Of a stretch of DNA of 64,000 nt, positions 20,140 through 31,212 are shown piece by piece. Where the stretch lies: the NCBI GenBank assembly GCA_004431415.1, contig QPMI01000568.1, forward strand, positions 1 through 64,000, written 5' to 3'. Within the stretch, counting starts at the first letter, position 1, and each line of letters opens with the position of its first letter. The DNA is from Cyanophora paradoxa (lineage: Eukaryota > Glaucocystophyceae > Cyanophorales > Cyanophoraceae). Below the pieces are notes generated by a model, which worked only from the letters and a program-made list of their open reading frames with translations, made no database searches and had not been told where the DNA came from. The position numbers and the translations under genes were made by a program.

Positions 20140-22170
20140 CGCCTTGGCCATGGTTCCGGTGGCCTTCGCGGCTGAGGCTCCGCCAGTGCTGCAGCTGGCG
20201 GCGTTCTATGCGCTATTCGGGTTCCGCATACTGCGTGGATGCTCGCTGGCGGCTGCCGGCGCGGGCCGACTTGACCGCGCCATCGATCCTGCGGCCGTGC
20301 GCGTTCTCGCGGCGCTAGCGCCAAGTCCCACCAATGCTCCGATTTGCACCCCCGGTGGGATCATTGCAAAGCTGGGTACGTTACCTACTCGCCTGGGCCG
20401 CGGATTGGTCGATTTCGCGATCGAAAAAAATAGCGACCGCCGCCGCCGTGCCGCCGCGCCTTGCAAAAAAAATGGCCGTCGCGATCGATGCTTGGATCAA
20501 GGATTCCATGCTACCGGAGCTAGCGCTTGCGAAGAGCTTCCTAATGAACCTAACCGCGCCGCCAGGACATCGCTGGGTGTGGAGCTGCATCGCTGGCAAA
20601 CTCACAGCAAGTTTGCAACAAAACGAAAAAAGTCGCGGGGGTACAACCTTGTACCGAAAAACAAACTATTGGCGCCGGCTCAGAAAACCTTTAATCGAAC
20701 CGAGTCATATGTAGGTTGTATATACAGCGCTGCGTGACTCGGCTTCGCTTTCTCTCATACAAGCGTTCCGCTGTGTACCATCAATATCAGAAGGAATTAC
20801 ATCACTAAGAAGCGGGGGACAAAATTGAGAAAGATAAATAACAGGAAGAAGACAAGTAAGAGGAACAACAAGACGACATGGAGGCGGAGGCGAAGCAGGA
20901 CAATGCGAAAGGGCAGAGCTACGGCACGAGGTCGAGGAGGACACAGGAGGCGGAGCAGGCGGATCAAGAGCAGGCAAAAGAACAGTCAAAGGAATCACTA
21001 AAGCCAAAACTTTCTGCAAGCTTTGGAAAAGATTGTGCAAATATTTGCACCATATATATAGAAAACATTCCAAGCACCGCAAAATTTTTTAAAGCACTGT
21101 ATTTCTTGGCAAATAAGCGTCTAAACGAGAGATATAAGCTTTATAATGATACCTGTGAGTTTAGATTCAAAGTTTGCACGCGTTTAGTCTTGTTTTGGCC
21201 TTCTTTTCAGGTTCCCCGAGAGGGGGGTACCCATGGGCCATGGCCATCTAGATCTGATCTGAAGGAGGCGACCTTCGCCCTCCTGACATGTACACCCTTG
21301 TAACTCTATCAACTCTAGAATTATGTCAGAACCGAAGGGAATGCCGCAAGCAGCCGGTAGATCTTGCTCGTAACAGGCGGTAGGGTGGGGTGGGGAGGGG
21401 GGGTCAAGTGCAAATTATAATTAACTGAACGTTTTCTAGCTATAGGCCTAGGGTTGTAGCTATAGGATGGGGCCCGGTGCGGCGTGGCCCCGCCGCCGGC
21501 GCCGGGCCGGGGCTGCCGGCCGCGGGCCAGTACTAGTGCCGGCCGCGCGCGTCGACGTCGCAATTGCAAGTCCGACGGTCTCGCGACTCGGCGAATCTCG
21601 CGATCGCGATCGCCTGATATCGATGGCCCAGCTGCAGTGAATTCGAATCGGCAGTGATCTCGGACCGGATGGGCCGTGAAATCCCCACCGTAGTCTCTCA
21701 AAAAAAAGAAATTAATTATATAAATCTGCCGCCGATTTTATCGGCGTGATCCCCGTCACGGCGTTATGGCAGTCACCTGATCAGCCCGGGGCCCGGGCTG
21801 CCAAGCTGCCAGGCTTATAATCATCATCGGAGATTCGGAATCCGATGATCGCCGAGTCGATCAGATGGCTGCACAACATGTAGGTACACTCAGTGACTGC
21901 CAACTTGTCCCAAGGAGTGGCAGCCACTGGCATGCGCAGGCACTGGGAAGACTTGAAGAGTCAATGAAGACTCGACTTATATTATAAAAGACTCGACAAG
22001 CTTAAGGGGGGCTGATCATGATTATGAATTCGAAAACTCGACCGTCGGACAGCAGCGGAGACTCCGCCGGAGAGGACTCTAGATCTGAAGACATCGGCCG
22101 GACATTCCATGTTATAATAAAAGCCGTATTGAACAATACTTAAAAGATGACGAATATTAATTTAGGCACA
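20140..22170. other. Host intergenic region with doubtful ORFs
   Basis: Plus-strand frames at 20,334-20,714 (126 aa, amphipathic helices) and 20,878-21,303 (acidic, coiled-coil-like start) could be exons or short genes, but I recognise neither and see no conserved motif. From 21,304 to 22,170 there is alternating GC- and AT-rich sequence without a gene I can support. Confidence 0.3.
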
Positions 22171-22199
22171 TGCATTTAGGCACGCCCGCTAGCGCTGGG

Positions 22200-24770
22200 G
22201 TCTGGGCCTTGGACGATTCAAATGGGCCCCGCGCAGGGCCAGGGCCCGCGGTGCTGGCCAAGGGCCTACTGCAGGGCGAAGGCGGCGCCGCCGGCGAGCT
22301 GGAGGCCGGCGCCGCCCTCGAGGCGGAGGTGCGGGAGGGGCCACATTGCCGCCCCCGTCCCCACCCGCTTCACCGCCCCGTAGACCTGCCCGCCCCCGCC
22401 GAGCCCGGGTCAAGGGGTGCGGCGGGGCCGGCGGGGCGGGCGGGAGATGCGGGCGCACCCAGTCGGAGAGGTACACGCCGACGTAGAGGTCGCCTGGCCC
22501 CGGCCAGTCAGGGCGCTCGGCTCGGGATCGGAGGGAGTGGGGCGGGGCGGGGCGGGGCGGCGGACCGGAGAGGGGGTCGAGGGCGACGGACTGGACGAAC
22601 TCGTAGAAGCACGCCGAGGTCCCCACTGCAGGCGCCCCTCGGACGAGAATGCAAGACAGAGAGTCGGAGAGGGGCGCGCGCACCGCCGTCGGCGTCGACC
22701 CAGGCGGCGGCGGCGCAGCCGGCGACCGTCACGACCTCCATCGTCTGCCGGCAGGCGGCTCGCGGTCGGAGGCGGGAGGAGGAGGGGCGGGGGGGCGCGG
22801 GGGCGGGGCGCCTTGAAGAGGACCGCGCGGAGGCCGTTGACGCTGTAGTCGGTGAAGAGCAGCGCGTCCGCCCCCGGCACGTACCGCGCGAACTGCATGC
22901 AGCCCGGGGCGGGGCGGGGCGGGGCGGGTGAGCGGGCGGGCTCCAGGCCCGGGCGGGGCGCGGGGCGCGCACGGCGGCGTCCCTGAGCTTGGCGGTCGCG
23001 CAGGGCCCGTCGGTGTAGTCGTAGCCGCCGCTGCCACGGCGCGCGCGGCGTCGCGGGCGGGCGGCGTCGGCCTCCGGGCCCGAGGGGGCCGGGGGGCGCA
23101 CGCGCAGAAGGTGCCGGAGAGGGCCTCCGTCCCGAGGTCGAGGTACGCCACCCCGAAGTTCCACCGCTGCCCGCCCGCCGGCGTCGGCGCCCGAGGGCCG
23201 GCGCAGGGCCCTCCGGGAGGCGGGGCGGGGCGGGCCGGGGCGGGCCGGCGCACGACCATCCAGAGGCGGTCCCTTGCCGCGTCCACTGCCAGGCCCGTCT
23301 GCGCGGACGTCGGAGGCATCATGGCGAAGCCCGGGGGAAGGGCCCCGGGAAGGCGGCGCTGGGGAGGAAGGCGAAGGACGAGGGAGGGTGGGGAGAGGGG
23401 TAGGCGAGGGGGTAGGAGAAGTTCGGGCGGATGGAGGCATGGGGAGAGGGACGGAGGGAGGGTAAAGGGGAAGAGGGAGGGGGGGGGAGCGGGGCTTGGG
23501 GGAAAGGGGGGAAGGGGAGGGGGGGGGGGGGGGCGCACGTCTCCGTAGTCCCCCGTGAGCACTAATGTGTAGGCCCCCGTCGCGACCGAAACCTGCGGGT
23601 ACGAGATTCGATTCCAGGGACCGGAGGGAGGACGGCGCGGGGGGGGCGCGCTGTACAGCGAACCTTGTACATGCCCGGATTCGTCCTGTTCGAGCTCGAT
23701 CCGCACGCGACCCACTGCGCTCGGGCCGGACTCGATTCAGCCGCGCAGGTGGACACGAGGGTACGGCGCGCAGCGGGCGGGGGTACGGCGTCCAGCGCAC
23801 CAGGTTGTTCCTCGCGGCGTCCAGTACGATGGTGTCGGGGTCCGTCGCGGGGATTACCGCCTGAGGGGGGTACGCGTCTCACGGACGAGAAACGCGCAAA
23901 AGGGGACCTAGAGGGGCGGCTGTAGTGTGGAGGCGTCGGGCCCGCCCGGGGCCGACTGGGGGGGCGCACGAGGGTGGACCAGGCCCCGGCGCGGGTGACG
24001 CGGAGGATGCCGCCGATGCCCCCGTGGTCCACCATCCCCACGTACCTGCCCCCGGCTGATCATGAGCCCAGGCGGTTCCGAAGCTGAGCTCGGGCGGAGA
24101 GGGGCTGGGGCGGACGCGGTGCAGGAGGCGTCGAGGGTCATGGACCAGGGCCAGCCCGGGGCCCCCGAGAGGTCCGCGACGCGCGACGCGGCGTAGGGCG
24201 GGGCCGTCTGCAGCCGCCAGAGCCCCTGCCCCGTCCCCGACGACGTCCACGGCTGCCGGCGCGGCCGGGCGGCCTCAGCAGCCGCAGCGAGGCGGCCACG
24301 CCGCGGGCCGGGGAGCGGGCGCGGGCACCAGGACCCAGTAGAGGGAGCGGTCGAGCATACAGAACTCCATATCCTGCCCGCCCGCCATCAGAGCTGCTGA
24401 GGGCGGCCCGGCCGGCGCCGGCGCTCGGGCGCGCACCGAAATGGCGGTGAAGCGCGTCCGCGTGCCTGTCGGCGCCGCGCTCATGATCAGAGCGGGCGCG
24501 CACGCGCCGATCCAGAGAAAGCAGCCGGCATAGGAAAGGCGCACCGAGGCCAGGCTGGTCGATGGGATAGGAGGCGTTCATGCTGCCCATCACGGTGACG
24601 ACGCGCGGGGGCGGCTGGAAGGGGACCTGCACGACCGCAGACGCGCCCCACGCGCACAGCAGCAGCGCCGTGGCCCGCAACAGTTCCCCCCGCGCCGCCG
24701 CCGCCGCCCGATCCCCCCCGCCGCTCGCTCGCGCTCGCGCTCCTCGAAAGGTGCGCTTCTTCATATGCAT
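22200..24770 (-). CDS. Multi-exon host gene, secreted or membrane-anchored, possibly beta-propeller
   Basis: Coding patches in shifting minus-strand frames, separated by very GC-rich introns, run from an ATG at 24,770 (or 24,764). The first exon has a basic start and a hydrophobic stretch (LLRATALLLCAWGASA), a likely signal peptide. Later patches include MEFCMLDRSLYWVLV, MVDHGGIGGILRV, IVLDAARNNLVRWTPY, TGLAVDAARDRLWMVV and LFTDYSVNGLRAVL. Alternation of short aromatic strands with LAVDAARDRLW-type segments recalls SMP-30/NHL beta-propellers, but I cannot prove the fold. Exon limits are approximate and the 3' end is uncertain. Confidence 0.45.
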
Positions 24771-25411
24771 GCGCCTGGGATATATACGGGGCGCGCGGCG
24801 TCGCTGACCGCCCGAAACCACCACCGCAGAGTTGGAGAGCACTTCTGTTATGCCCCGAAGCCCGAGCCTTTGACTAGCTAGAGCTGTCGGCTGCGCATAC
24901 AGGCTGGTGAGCTGGCGACCGCAATTGCAAGGCGCGGTCCCTGGGAGGCTTGCAGCTGCGAGCAGTGGCACGAAGTCGATAGCTGCCCTAAAGCCTGAAG
25001 GTCGAGCCCGCGCGCCCGCACGTGAATTCGCGGAAACGCTCGGACGTGGATTTACGTTCGAGACATCTTGGAGCGCCTCGAATGGCCGGAGGCCCGGCCG
25101 CGGAGGGCGTCGCACTCACCGGCTGCTAGCTTGCTGCTGCTGCCAAGTCGAAGCGCACCGACTGACATCCACATGCACGTGTACCCCTCTACGAAGTAAA
25201 CTGTAACCAACGCGCCAGCTGACAGCCGATCAGCGTGATTGCTCAGTTTGTACATCGATATCTAGCGCTAGCTATAGCCTCAGTAGCGAGGCAGACGCGC
25301 CGGTAATCTCATCGGCGCCGGCGCCGATGACTTGGTTCGCGGTTCGTGCTCCCCCCGCGAAGACCGAGCTCGCGTGCAGTCAACCGATCGAGCCTCTCCT
25401 CGAGCTCGCAG
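24771..25411. other. Host intergenic region
   Basis: The interval lies between the divergently transcribed secreted-type gene (minus) and the nuclease-like gene (plus). It probably contains both promoters and perhaps an undetected first exon of the nuclease gene. No specific element is recognised. Confidence 0.4.
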
Positions 25412-26439
25412 CGCTACAACAAGGCGGAGGAGGTGCCCGACGACCTCATTCGGGCGAACGCGAAGCTCAGCGGCACCTGCGTGCACGTACACGACGGTGA
25501 CACGATCCGCGTGTGGCGTGCGCGAGGTTTTCGACGCGTTGGGCCGCCCGCGCTGATCCCCCCGCGCGCAGACGAGCCGACGCTGCGGTGCGGGAGCATG
25601 CCGCGAGGCCGGCCGCTCCGCGAGGTCGCCCTCTCCATCCGCCTCGCCGGAATCGACGCCCCGGGTGCGCTTTTGGGCGCGCGCCTCGCCGGGCGTATGC
25701 CAGCGCCGAAGCTGAAGGTCGGGCACGCGTACGCGCGGGCGCAGAGATCGGGAAGGACGGGCGGCCGTCGCAGCCGGGCGCGGAGGCGAGCCGGGAGTGG
25801 CTGCGGGAGATGCTGGAGGGCCAGAAGGTGACCGTCGTCCTGCACAGAAGGGACCAGGTGCCGCCCCGGCCCTCCCGCTAGCTGCAGCCCTCCCGGCAGC
25901 AGCTTCGCACGCATGCATCCCCGGGCGCTCACGGCGGGGTGCTCGGCAGTACGGGCGGCTGGTGGGGACGGTGCTGGTGCGCAAGTGCCTCTTCAAGAAG
26001 AACGCGAGCGTCATGAGCCTGCGCAAGGGCATGTCCTCCATCTACAAGGGCGGTGCGCCCCGCGGCCGCCGCAGGCCGCCCTGCCCTCTCGTTCAGCTTC
26101 TGACGGGGCGGGGCGGGCGCGGGGGCAGGCGGGGCGGAGTACGGGGGCAGCCTGGAGGAGATGGAGCGGGCTCAGGCGAAGGCGAAGGAGAACAGGCGGG
26201 GCATCTGGGGCGACCCCAGCCACCAGGTGCGTGCGACGCCCCGCGGCGCCCCGACGCGGGGCGCCCCGGCCGCTTCAATGCCGGCCCGGCTCGGCTCGCC
26301 TGCTCATGCGCCGCTTCCGCCCGTCCCGCAGAGTCCGGCCGAGTACAAGAAGAAGCTGCGGGAGGAGCAGGCCGCGGCCGGCGGCAGGCCGCCCGGGGGC
26401 GCCGGGAACCGGACCGGCGCCGCGGCAAACGCAATATAG
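25412..26439 (+). CDS. Staphylococcal-nuclease-like (SNase/TNase) protein, about six exons
   Basis: Exons (approximate): 25,412-25,515; 25,566-25,662; 25,735-25,855; 25,948-26,052; 26,138-26,226; 26,331-26,439. In order they give VHVHDGDTIRVW (metal and phosphate site), IRLAGIDAP, the segment PGAEASREWLREMLEGQKV, RDQYGRLVGTVLV, then a helical tail with ERAQAKAKENRRGIWG. This is the complete motif series of the SNase OB-fold, a calcium-dependent phosphodiesterase. The layout resembles eukaryotic organelle-targeted TNases such as Lcl3. Introns are short with GTGCG-type donors and CAG acceptors. The first exon and true start are uncertain. Confidence 0.8.
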
Positions 26440-26872
26440 CCCCCTGCAGGCTGCCACTGATCTTGCCTAGACTGTGCACTTGCTCCTAGGGGCATCCATG
26501 CCAGCGGCTGGAATATCAATGCAAGGCCTATGGGCCGGGGGAATCCGGGGGTCTTGTTTGCATATGGATCACGGGCGGCTAGCGCTGGCATGGGAATTCG
26601 AAGCTGATCTCATGAGGGCCGGGCTCGCGATCGACGTACGCGTGGGGGTGCACGTTCGCGTGGGGGCGCCGGCGGCGCGCGGCCTCGAGCTCGCGCCGCG
26701 GGCCGGGCGCCACCGTGATATCGATATCATATGCATCATCGATATATCAGATCACGCTCAGCTGGTCGTCCTGGGGTACAGCGAGCGCTCAATCCAGACC
26801 TTATCCGCCTGCCCCGGTCAACAGCGCCGAATACGAACGGGGAGCTTGCCGGCAGCGCGCTGGTCTCAAGGC
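26440..26872. other. Host intergenic region between nuclease and NRAMP genes
   Basis: About 430 bp contain no gene that I can support. Several GATATC/ATCGAT words precede the NRAMP start, without a recognisable promoter box. Confidence 0.4.
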
Positions 26873-29800
26873 ATGCACGGCGCGCACGCCTACGGGATGG
26901 GGCTCGTGCAGGGCGCCGGCGGCGAGGATTTCACGATTCTGGAATCTGCGCCGCAGCCGCCAAGCGCAGCCGCCGGAGAACAGTCCGCGATCATCGAAGT
27001 CGAGCGGGAGGCGCTTCGCCCGTCGCCCTCGTCCGAGCTGGCGGCCGTCGGCCGGTGAGATCGATATCGGGCCCTGGCTCGCGCTCGCGCCGTGCGATCT
27101 TGCGATCGCCTCAAGCTCATCCGTTCGCAGGTCGGAAAAGGCAGCCAAGGATGCCGGCGAGCACACGGCCGCGGCGGAGCGAGCTCGCGCTCGGCGCTCC
27201 CAGATCCATCCACTCCTCAGCGCCGCGGCTCTAGATCTGGACCTGGACGTCGAAAACGACGCCGACGCGGGCGACCTCGATGCCAAGCCGATTCCAGGCA
27301 TCACGCACGGTCGCCGATCCTGGATCGTTCGCTTCCTCCGCTCCCTCGGGTCAGCGCGCGCGCGCGCGCGCGCCTGCTCGCGGCTAGCGCTAGCGCCGCC
27401 GGCTTACCTCCCGCGGCCGCCGGGTCGCCGCTGCTTGCGCAGGCCCGGGTTTGTCGTATCCGTCGGCTACATGGATCCCGGCAACTGGGCGACGGACCTC
27501 GCCGCGGGATCCGTGCGCGCCCCTTCGCGCCGCGAACCGGCACCCCGAGTCCCTGACCGCGCGGCCGGCATACCGCTTACCGCCCCGCCGCTAGACCTTC
27601 GGGTACATGCATCTCTTCGTCATCCTGCTCTCCTCCCTCGCCGCCATGTTCCTCCAGTCCCTCGCCGTGCGCCATACCCCCGCCCCGCTGCATGCACGCG
27701 TACCCCGGGCGATCGCGAGACGGCGCGGGCGTGCGCAGGTGCGGCTGGCGGTGGCGACGGGGCGGAACCTGGCAGAGATGTGCCGCACCGAGTACCGGCC
27801 CGCCGTCTCCGCCGTCCTCTACCTCCTCTGCGAGGCCGCCATCGTCGTGCGCCCGCACGCGTACCCCGATCGGAATCGCCCCCCCTCCACCGCTGATTCC
27901 CCTCTTCGCGAACAGGCGTGCGACCTGGCGGAGGTCATCGGGGGGGCGATCGCCCTGAACCTGCTCGGCGGCGTACCCCTCCCCGGCGGCGTCGCGATCA
28001 CGGGTCTGTCCCGGCCTGTACCCCCACGGGAGGCTCCGGATCGAAATCGCTGATTCCCCGTACCCCAGCGGGGTCCACGTTCCTCGTCCTGTTCGGCTTC
28101 CAGGGGCCCAACGGCCGCCGCTTCCTCGAGGTTCCCCCCCCCCCCCCCCACCCCCCCCCTCCCCTCTCCCTCTCCACCTCCCCCCCTCTCCCTCTCCCGC
28201 CCCGCCGACCACCGCCCCTCTTTCCCCGGACCCCCTTTCCCTTTCACCCAGATCAGCACGGCGTGCTTCGTGGCTACGGTCGGCATCGGCTTCGCGGTGC
28301 TCATCGGGTACACGAATCCCGACCCCGGGGACACCCTCCGCGGTGCGCGGCGCAGTACCTCGCCTGAGGGCACCCCCCCCCTGAGGCGGGGGCAGGGTAC
28401 GTGCCGTCGGGGACGCTGGTGACGAACTCGGAGGCGCTGTTCCTCGGGATCGGCATCCTCGGGGCCACCGTCATGCCCCACAACCGTCCGCCCCCGCGCC
28501 CCCGCGCTCTCGCCGCCCCCGCCCTCCCTGGGCCTAGGCCAAGGCTGGCGCCATGCCTGGCACATTATTAGCCCTCGAGGCTCGATCTATTGCAGTTGCA
28601 AGTGTTGCGTGCAGTGTGAGGACCCGGGATGATTCGGGGAATCACTAGCCTCTCGCGAGATGGCCTATTGGTAGAACTGCCGCCTTGACACCCCTTAGTC
28701 GTTGGTTCGACTCCGGCGGGTCGCAACGCGTCCATAACACAAGCTATCTCACCGCCGACAGCAAGCGTGACCTCCGCGCGGGGCGGGGCGCAGTGTACCT
28801 GCACTCGGCGATCGTGGGCCCGCCGGGGCCGTCCTCGCGGGAGACGCCGCGCTCGGCGCTGCGGCTGCTCACCGCCGAGTCCTCCTTCGCGCTGACCGCC
28901 GCCTTCTTCGTCAACTGCGCCATCCTCATCGTCTCCGCCGCCGCCTTCCACGCCACCGGCCACCAGGAGGCACGCCCCGGCCCCGCCCCTCAAGCTTGCA
29001 TTCAAGAGTTTATTATATGACCTTAATTTGCGCCTTCGATGCCGCCTCCGCGGCCGATTCCCCCCCCCCCCCCCCCCCCCCCCACGACCCCCCCGCGTGG
29101 TCGTGGGGGGCGCTGAGGGGCGCGGGGCGGGGCGCAGGTGGCGGAGCTGCGGGACGCGTACGGGCTGCTGGCGGAGCTCGTCGGGCGCTCCTCCGGCACC
29201 ATCTTCGCCGTCGCCCTCCTCGCCTCCGTCCGCACCCGCCCCCGCCCCCCGCCCCGTCATCCTCGCCGCCCTCTCTTTGAAATTTGAGATTTTACCCCCC
29301 CCCCTCCCCCCTCTCCCCCGCCCCGCCCCTGACTCGCCGTCGCCGTTCGCAGGGCCTCTCGGCGACAATAACGGCGACGACGGCGGGGCAGGTGCCGTCC
29401 CTCCCGCCCCGCGACGACAGCCGGGGGGGCGTTGCACGCCCCTCCCGGTCTGGGCTGATTTCGCGCTCGCGGCGGCGCCTCGCAGATCGTCTGCGAGGGC
29501 TTCCTGCGCCTCCGGGTCCGCCCCTGGGTGCGCCCATGGCCCGCCTCGCCCCGCTCCCGCGCCGCCCCGCGCCCGCTCCGTGCCTCGCCGGCCGTGCCGC
29601 CGACGGGCTCGGACGGGGGCAGGTGCGGGCGGCGCTCACGCGGGGCCTGGCGATCGTGCCCGCGATGGCCGTCGCCTGCACCGCCGGCGAGACCGGCCTC
29701 GGCCGCCTCCTCGTCCTCTCCCAGGTCCATCCTCCTCGTTCGCATCCGATCCTCACAGACGGCGCCCTCTGACTCGCAGCTCGCGCCGTGCGGCCGCAGG

Positions 29801-30055
29801 TGGTTTTGAGCCTGCAGCTGCCCTTCGCCGTCTTCCCCCTGGTCCTCTTCACCTCGTCGCGGCGCATCATGGGGGACCTCCGCGCCTCCCTCCCCGTCCG
29901 CGTGCGCCCCCCGTATGCGCATGCGCACCTTGTTTGGCTGCGGATGACGCGGGGCGCCGGCCGGGCAGGTGGTGGGCTTCGCTGTGGCGACGCTCATCTC
30001 GGGCCTCAACGCGTACCTCCTCATCAACACCTGCCGCGAGGGTCTCCCCGACTGA
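26873..30055 (+). CDS. NRAMP-family divalent metal transporter, about 16 exons
   Basis: Assembled from exon patches between GT-AG introns. The decisive motif is [14 protein letters not shown] (27,443-27,512), the metal-binding DPGN of transmembrane helix 1. Later patches are a helix [20 protein letters not shown], the [12 protein letters not shown] loop, [31 protein letters not shown] (28,395-28,485; MPHN is the helix 6 metal-site motif), YLHSAIV, the consensus-like [23 protein letters not shown] and the final helices, stopping at 30,055. NRAMP proteins move Mn2+ or Fe2+ with protons across plasma, vacuolar or endosomal membranes. The N-terminal exons (26,873-27,056; 27,130-27,350) are acidic and poorly conserved. 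Exon ends are approximate. Confidence 0.85.
28655..28725 (+). other. tRNA-like sequence inside an NRAMP intron
   Basis: A 71-nt stretch has a D-arm-like TGGCCTATTGGTAGAAC, a GAC at the anticodon position and a well-formed T-arm (GTTGG TTCGACT CCGGC). The acceptor stem pairs only in part and the anticodon stem does not pair. It is therefore a decayed tRNA or tRNA-derived fragment, not a supported functional tRNA gene. Confidence 0.3.
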
Positions 30056-30369
30056 AGGCCCCGGAGGCCCCGGCGGGGCTCTGCTGGCCGGGCATGGATC
30101 GAAGGGACGTCGACTGGCCATGGGCCGTGGGCGCGGCGCGGCGCCAGCGTGCGGGCCAGACGAAAGTCGAGAATTGACATGTACCGTACCGTAGTACATC
30201 TGCAGTCTCTAACTTAATGAAAATCCAAATGAAAATCCAAATGAAGTTCGAAGCGAAAGCTACAATTAATTCTCGGTTATGACTACAACAATAAAGCGCC
30301 GAACACCGTGGCACGCGTGCACGCACTAAGGCTAGATGTACAAATCAAACACTACGTAAATAAGCGTGA
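30056..30369. other. 3' flank of the NRAMP gene up to element B
   Basis: Host intergenic sequence. A short tandem ATGAAAATCCAA occurs near 30,220-30,245. Element B begins at 30,370. Confidence 0.5.
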
Positions 30370-30787
30370 GTCGGTCGGTCTGTAGTGAACCTCACAGTTA
30401 AAACCCCGCATCGCATTAATAGACCTCATCGATAATCAAAGCAATTTACGATCGATTCCTTACCAATGCCCGATAGGAATCGTAAATTGCTCACTTTTCA
30501 TCAACCCTCGATCAAAAACCATGACCCCCTACCTATGCCTCTCATATATATCTATCGACTTTATTGATAAATCACATTTTCTCTCTTTACCCATGACCCC
30601 CTCCCTGTGGTTTTACTGTAAGATTTTATTGTATCTATACGGAAAAAAGGATATACTATATCCTTTTTTAATGATAGATCTACCTTGGGGATATCGAACA
30701 GTATCCATTGTTGAAAAACAAAGGAATCCTTTATTTCCACGAGATACAATAGAATCATACAGTAGAATGTCTATCGTAAAAAATGAC
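30370..30787 (+). repeat. Left terminal inverted repeat of element B
   Basis: From GTCGGTCGGT to AAAAAATGAC it is the inverse of 57,850-58,256. One 11-bp length difference lies near 30,500-30,515, and there are few substitutions (for example C/T at the position before TGTAGTGAAC). A 101-aa ORF spans most of it but is not supported as a gene. Confidence 0.9.
30614..30763. repeat. Nested palindrome inside the terminal repeat
   Basis: An AAAAAAGGATATA / TATATCCTTTTTT palindrome (30,643-30,669) lies within outer arms TACTGTAAGATTTTATTGTATCT (30,614-30,636) and its imperfect inverse (30,741-30,763). The DNA or an RNA copy can fold into a long interrupted hairpin; both terminal repeats carry it. 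Confidence 0.75.
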
Positions 30788-31196
30788 CGGAATCCGGAAA
30801 GTAATCATTGTAGAAAGCTATTGTAATAAAAAAGGTAAATTACCCTGATCACCATAATAGAAACCCATCAAAACGGGAATCTATCATGTTTATGTCTCTC
30901 AGTCTTCTCAAATGTTAAGAAATTCATTGTTTTATCGATCTCATCTGCTACTGATTGTGTTTTATGCTGAGCTTCTTTACCACAACTGAATATATCAATT
31001 GCTAACATGCCTTCATTGGAATAACAATGAGCTGTACAATGGCTTTCATCTAATAGCAGAACCAAAGCAAAACCAGGAGGTGATATTTTGCCATCAAATA
31101 TCTCACAATGCTTATGAACAATCCTAATACCTTGTCTCAATACTGCTTGTTCAAGGGTTCCCATAATCCAATTACCTAGGAAGCTAACATGCTCAT

Positions 31197-31212
31197 AACC
31201 TGTTGCTATAGC
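31197..31212. repeat. Target-site duplication, left copy
   Basis: AACCTGTTGCTATAGC, identical to 33,380-33,395. It flanks the 2.2-kb GC-rich insertion in speD. Confidence 0.9.

Noticed and set aside
28655-28725. Functional tRNA-Val(GAC) gene
   Set aside because: The anticodon stem does not pair and the acceptor stem has two mismatches, so it is kept only as a tRNA-like observation.
30361-30376. Target-site duplication of element B
   Set aside because: No 5-8 bp direct repeat is found outside the inverted repeats; the flanking GGTCGGTCGG is inverted, not direct, on the other side.
30521-30826. 101-aa ORF in the left terminal repeat and its twin at 57,799-58,116
   Set aside because: Both strands of the palindromic repeat give similar peptides, the ORF runs over the repeat edge, and there is no recognisable domain or proper upstream box; it follows from the nested hairpin.
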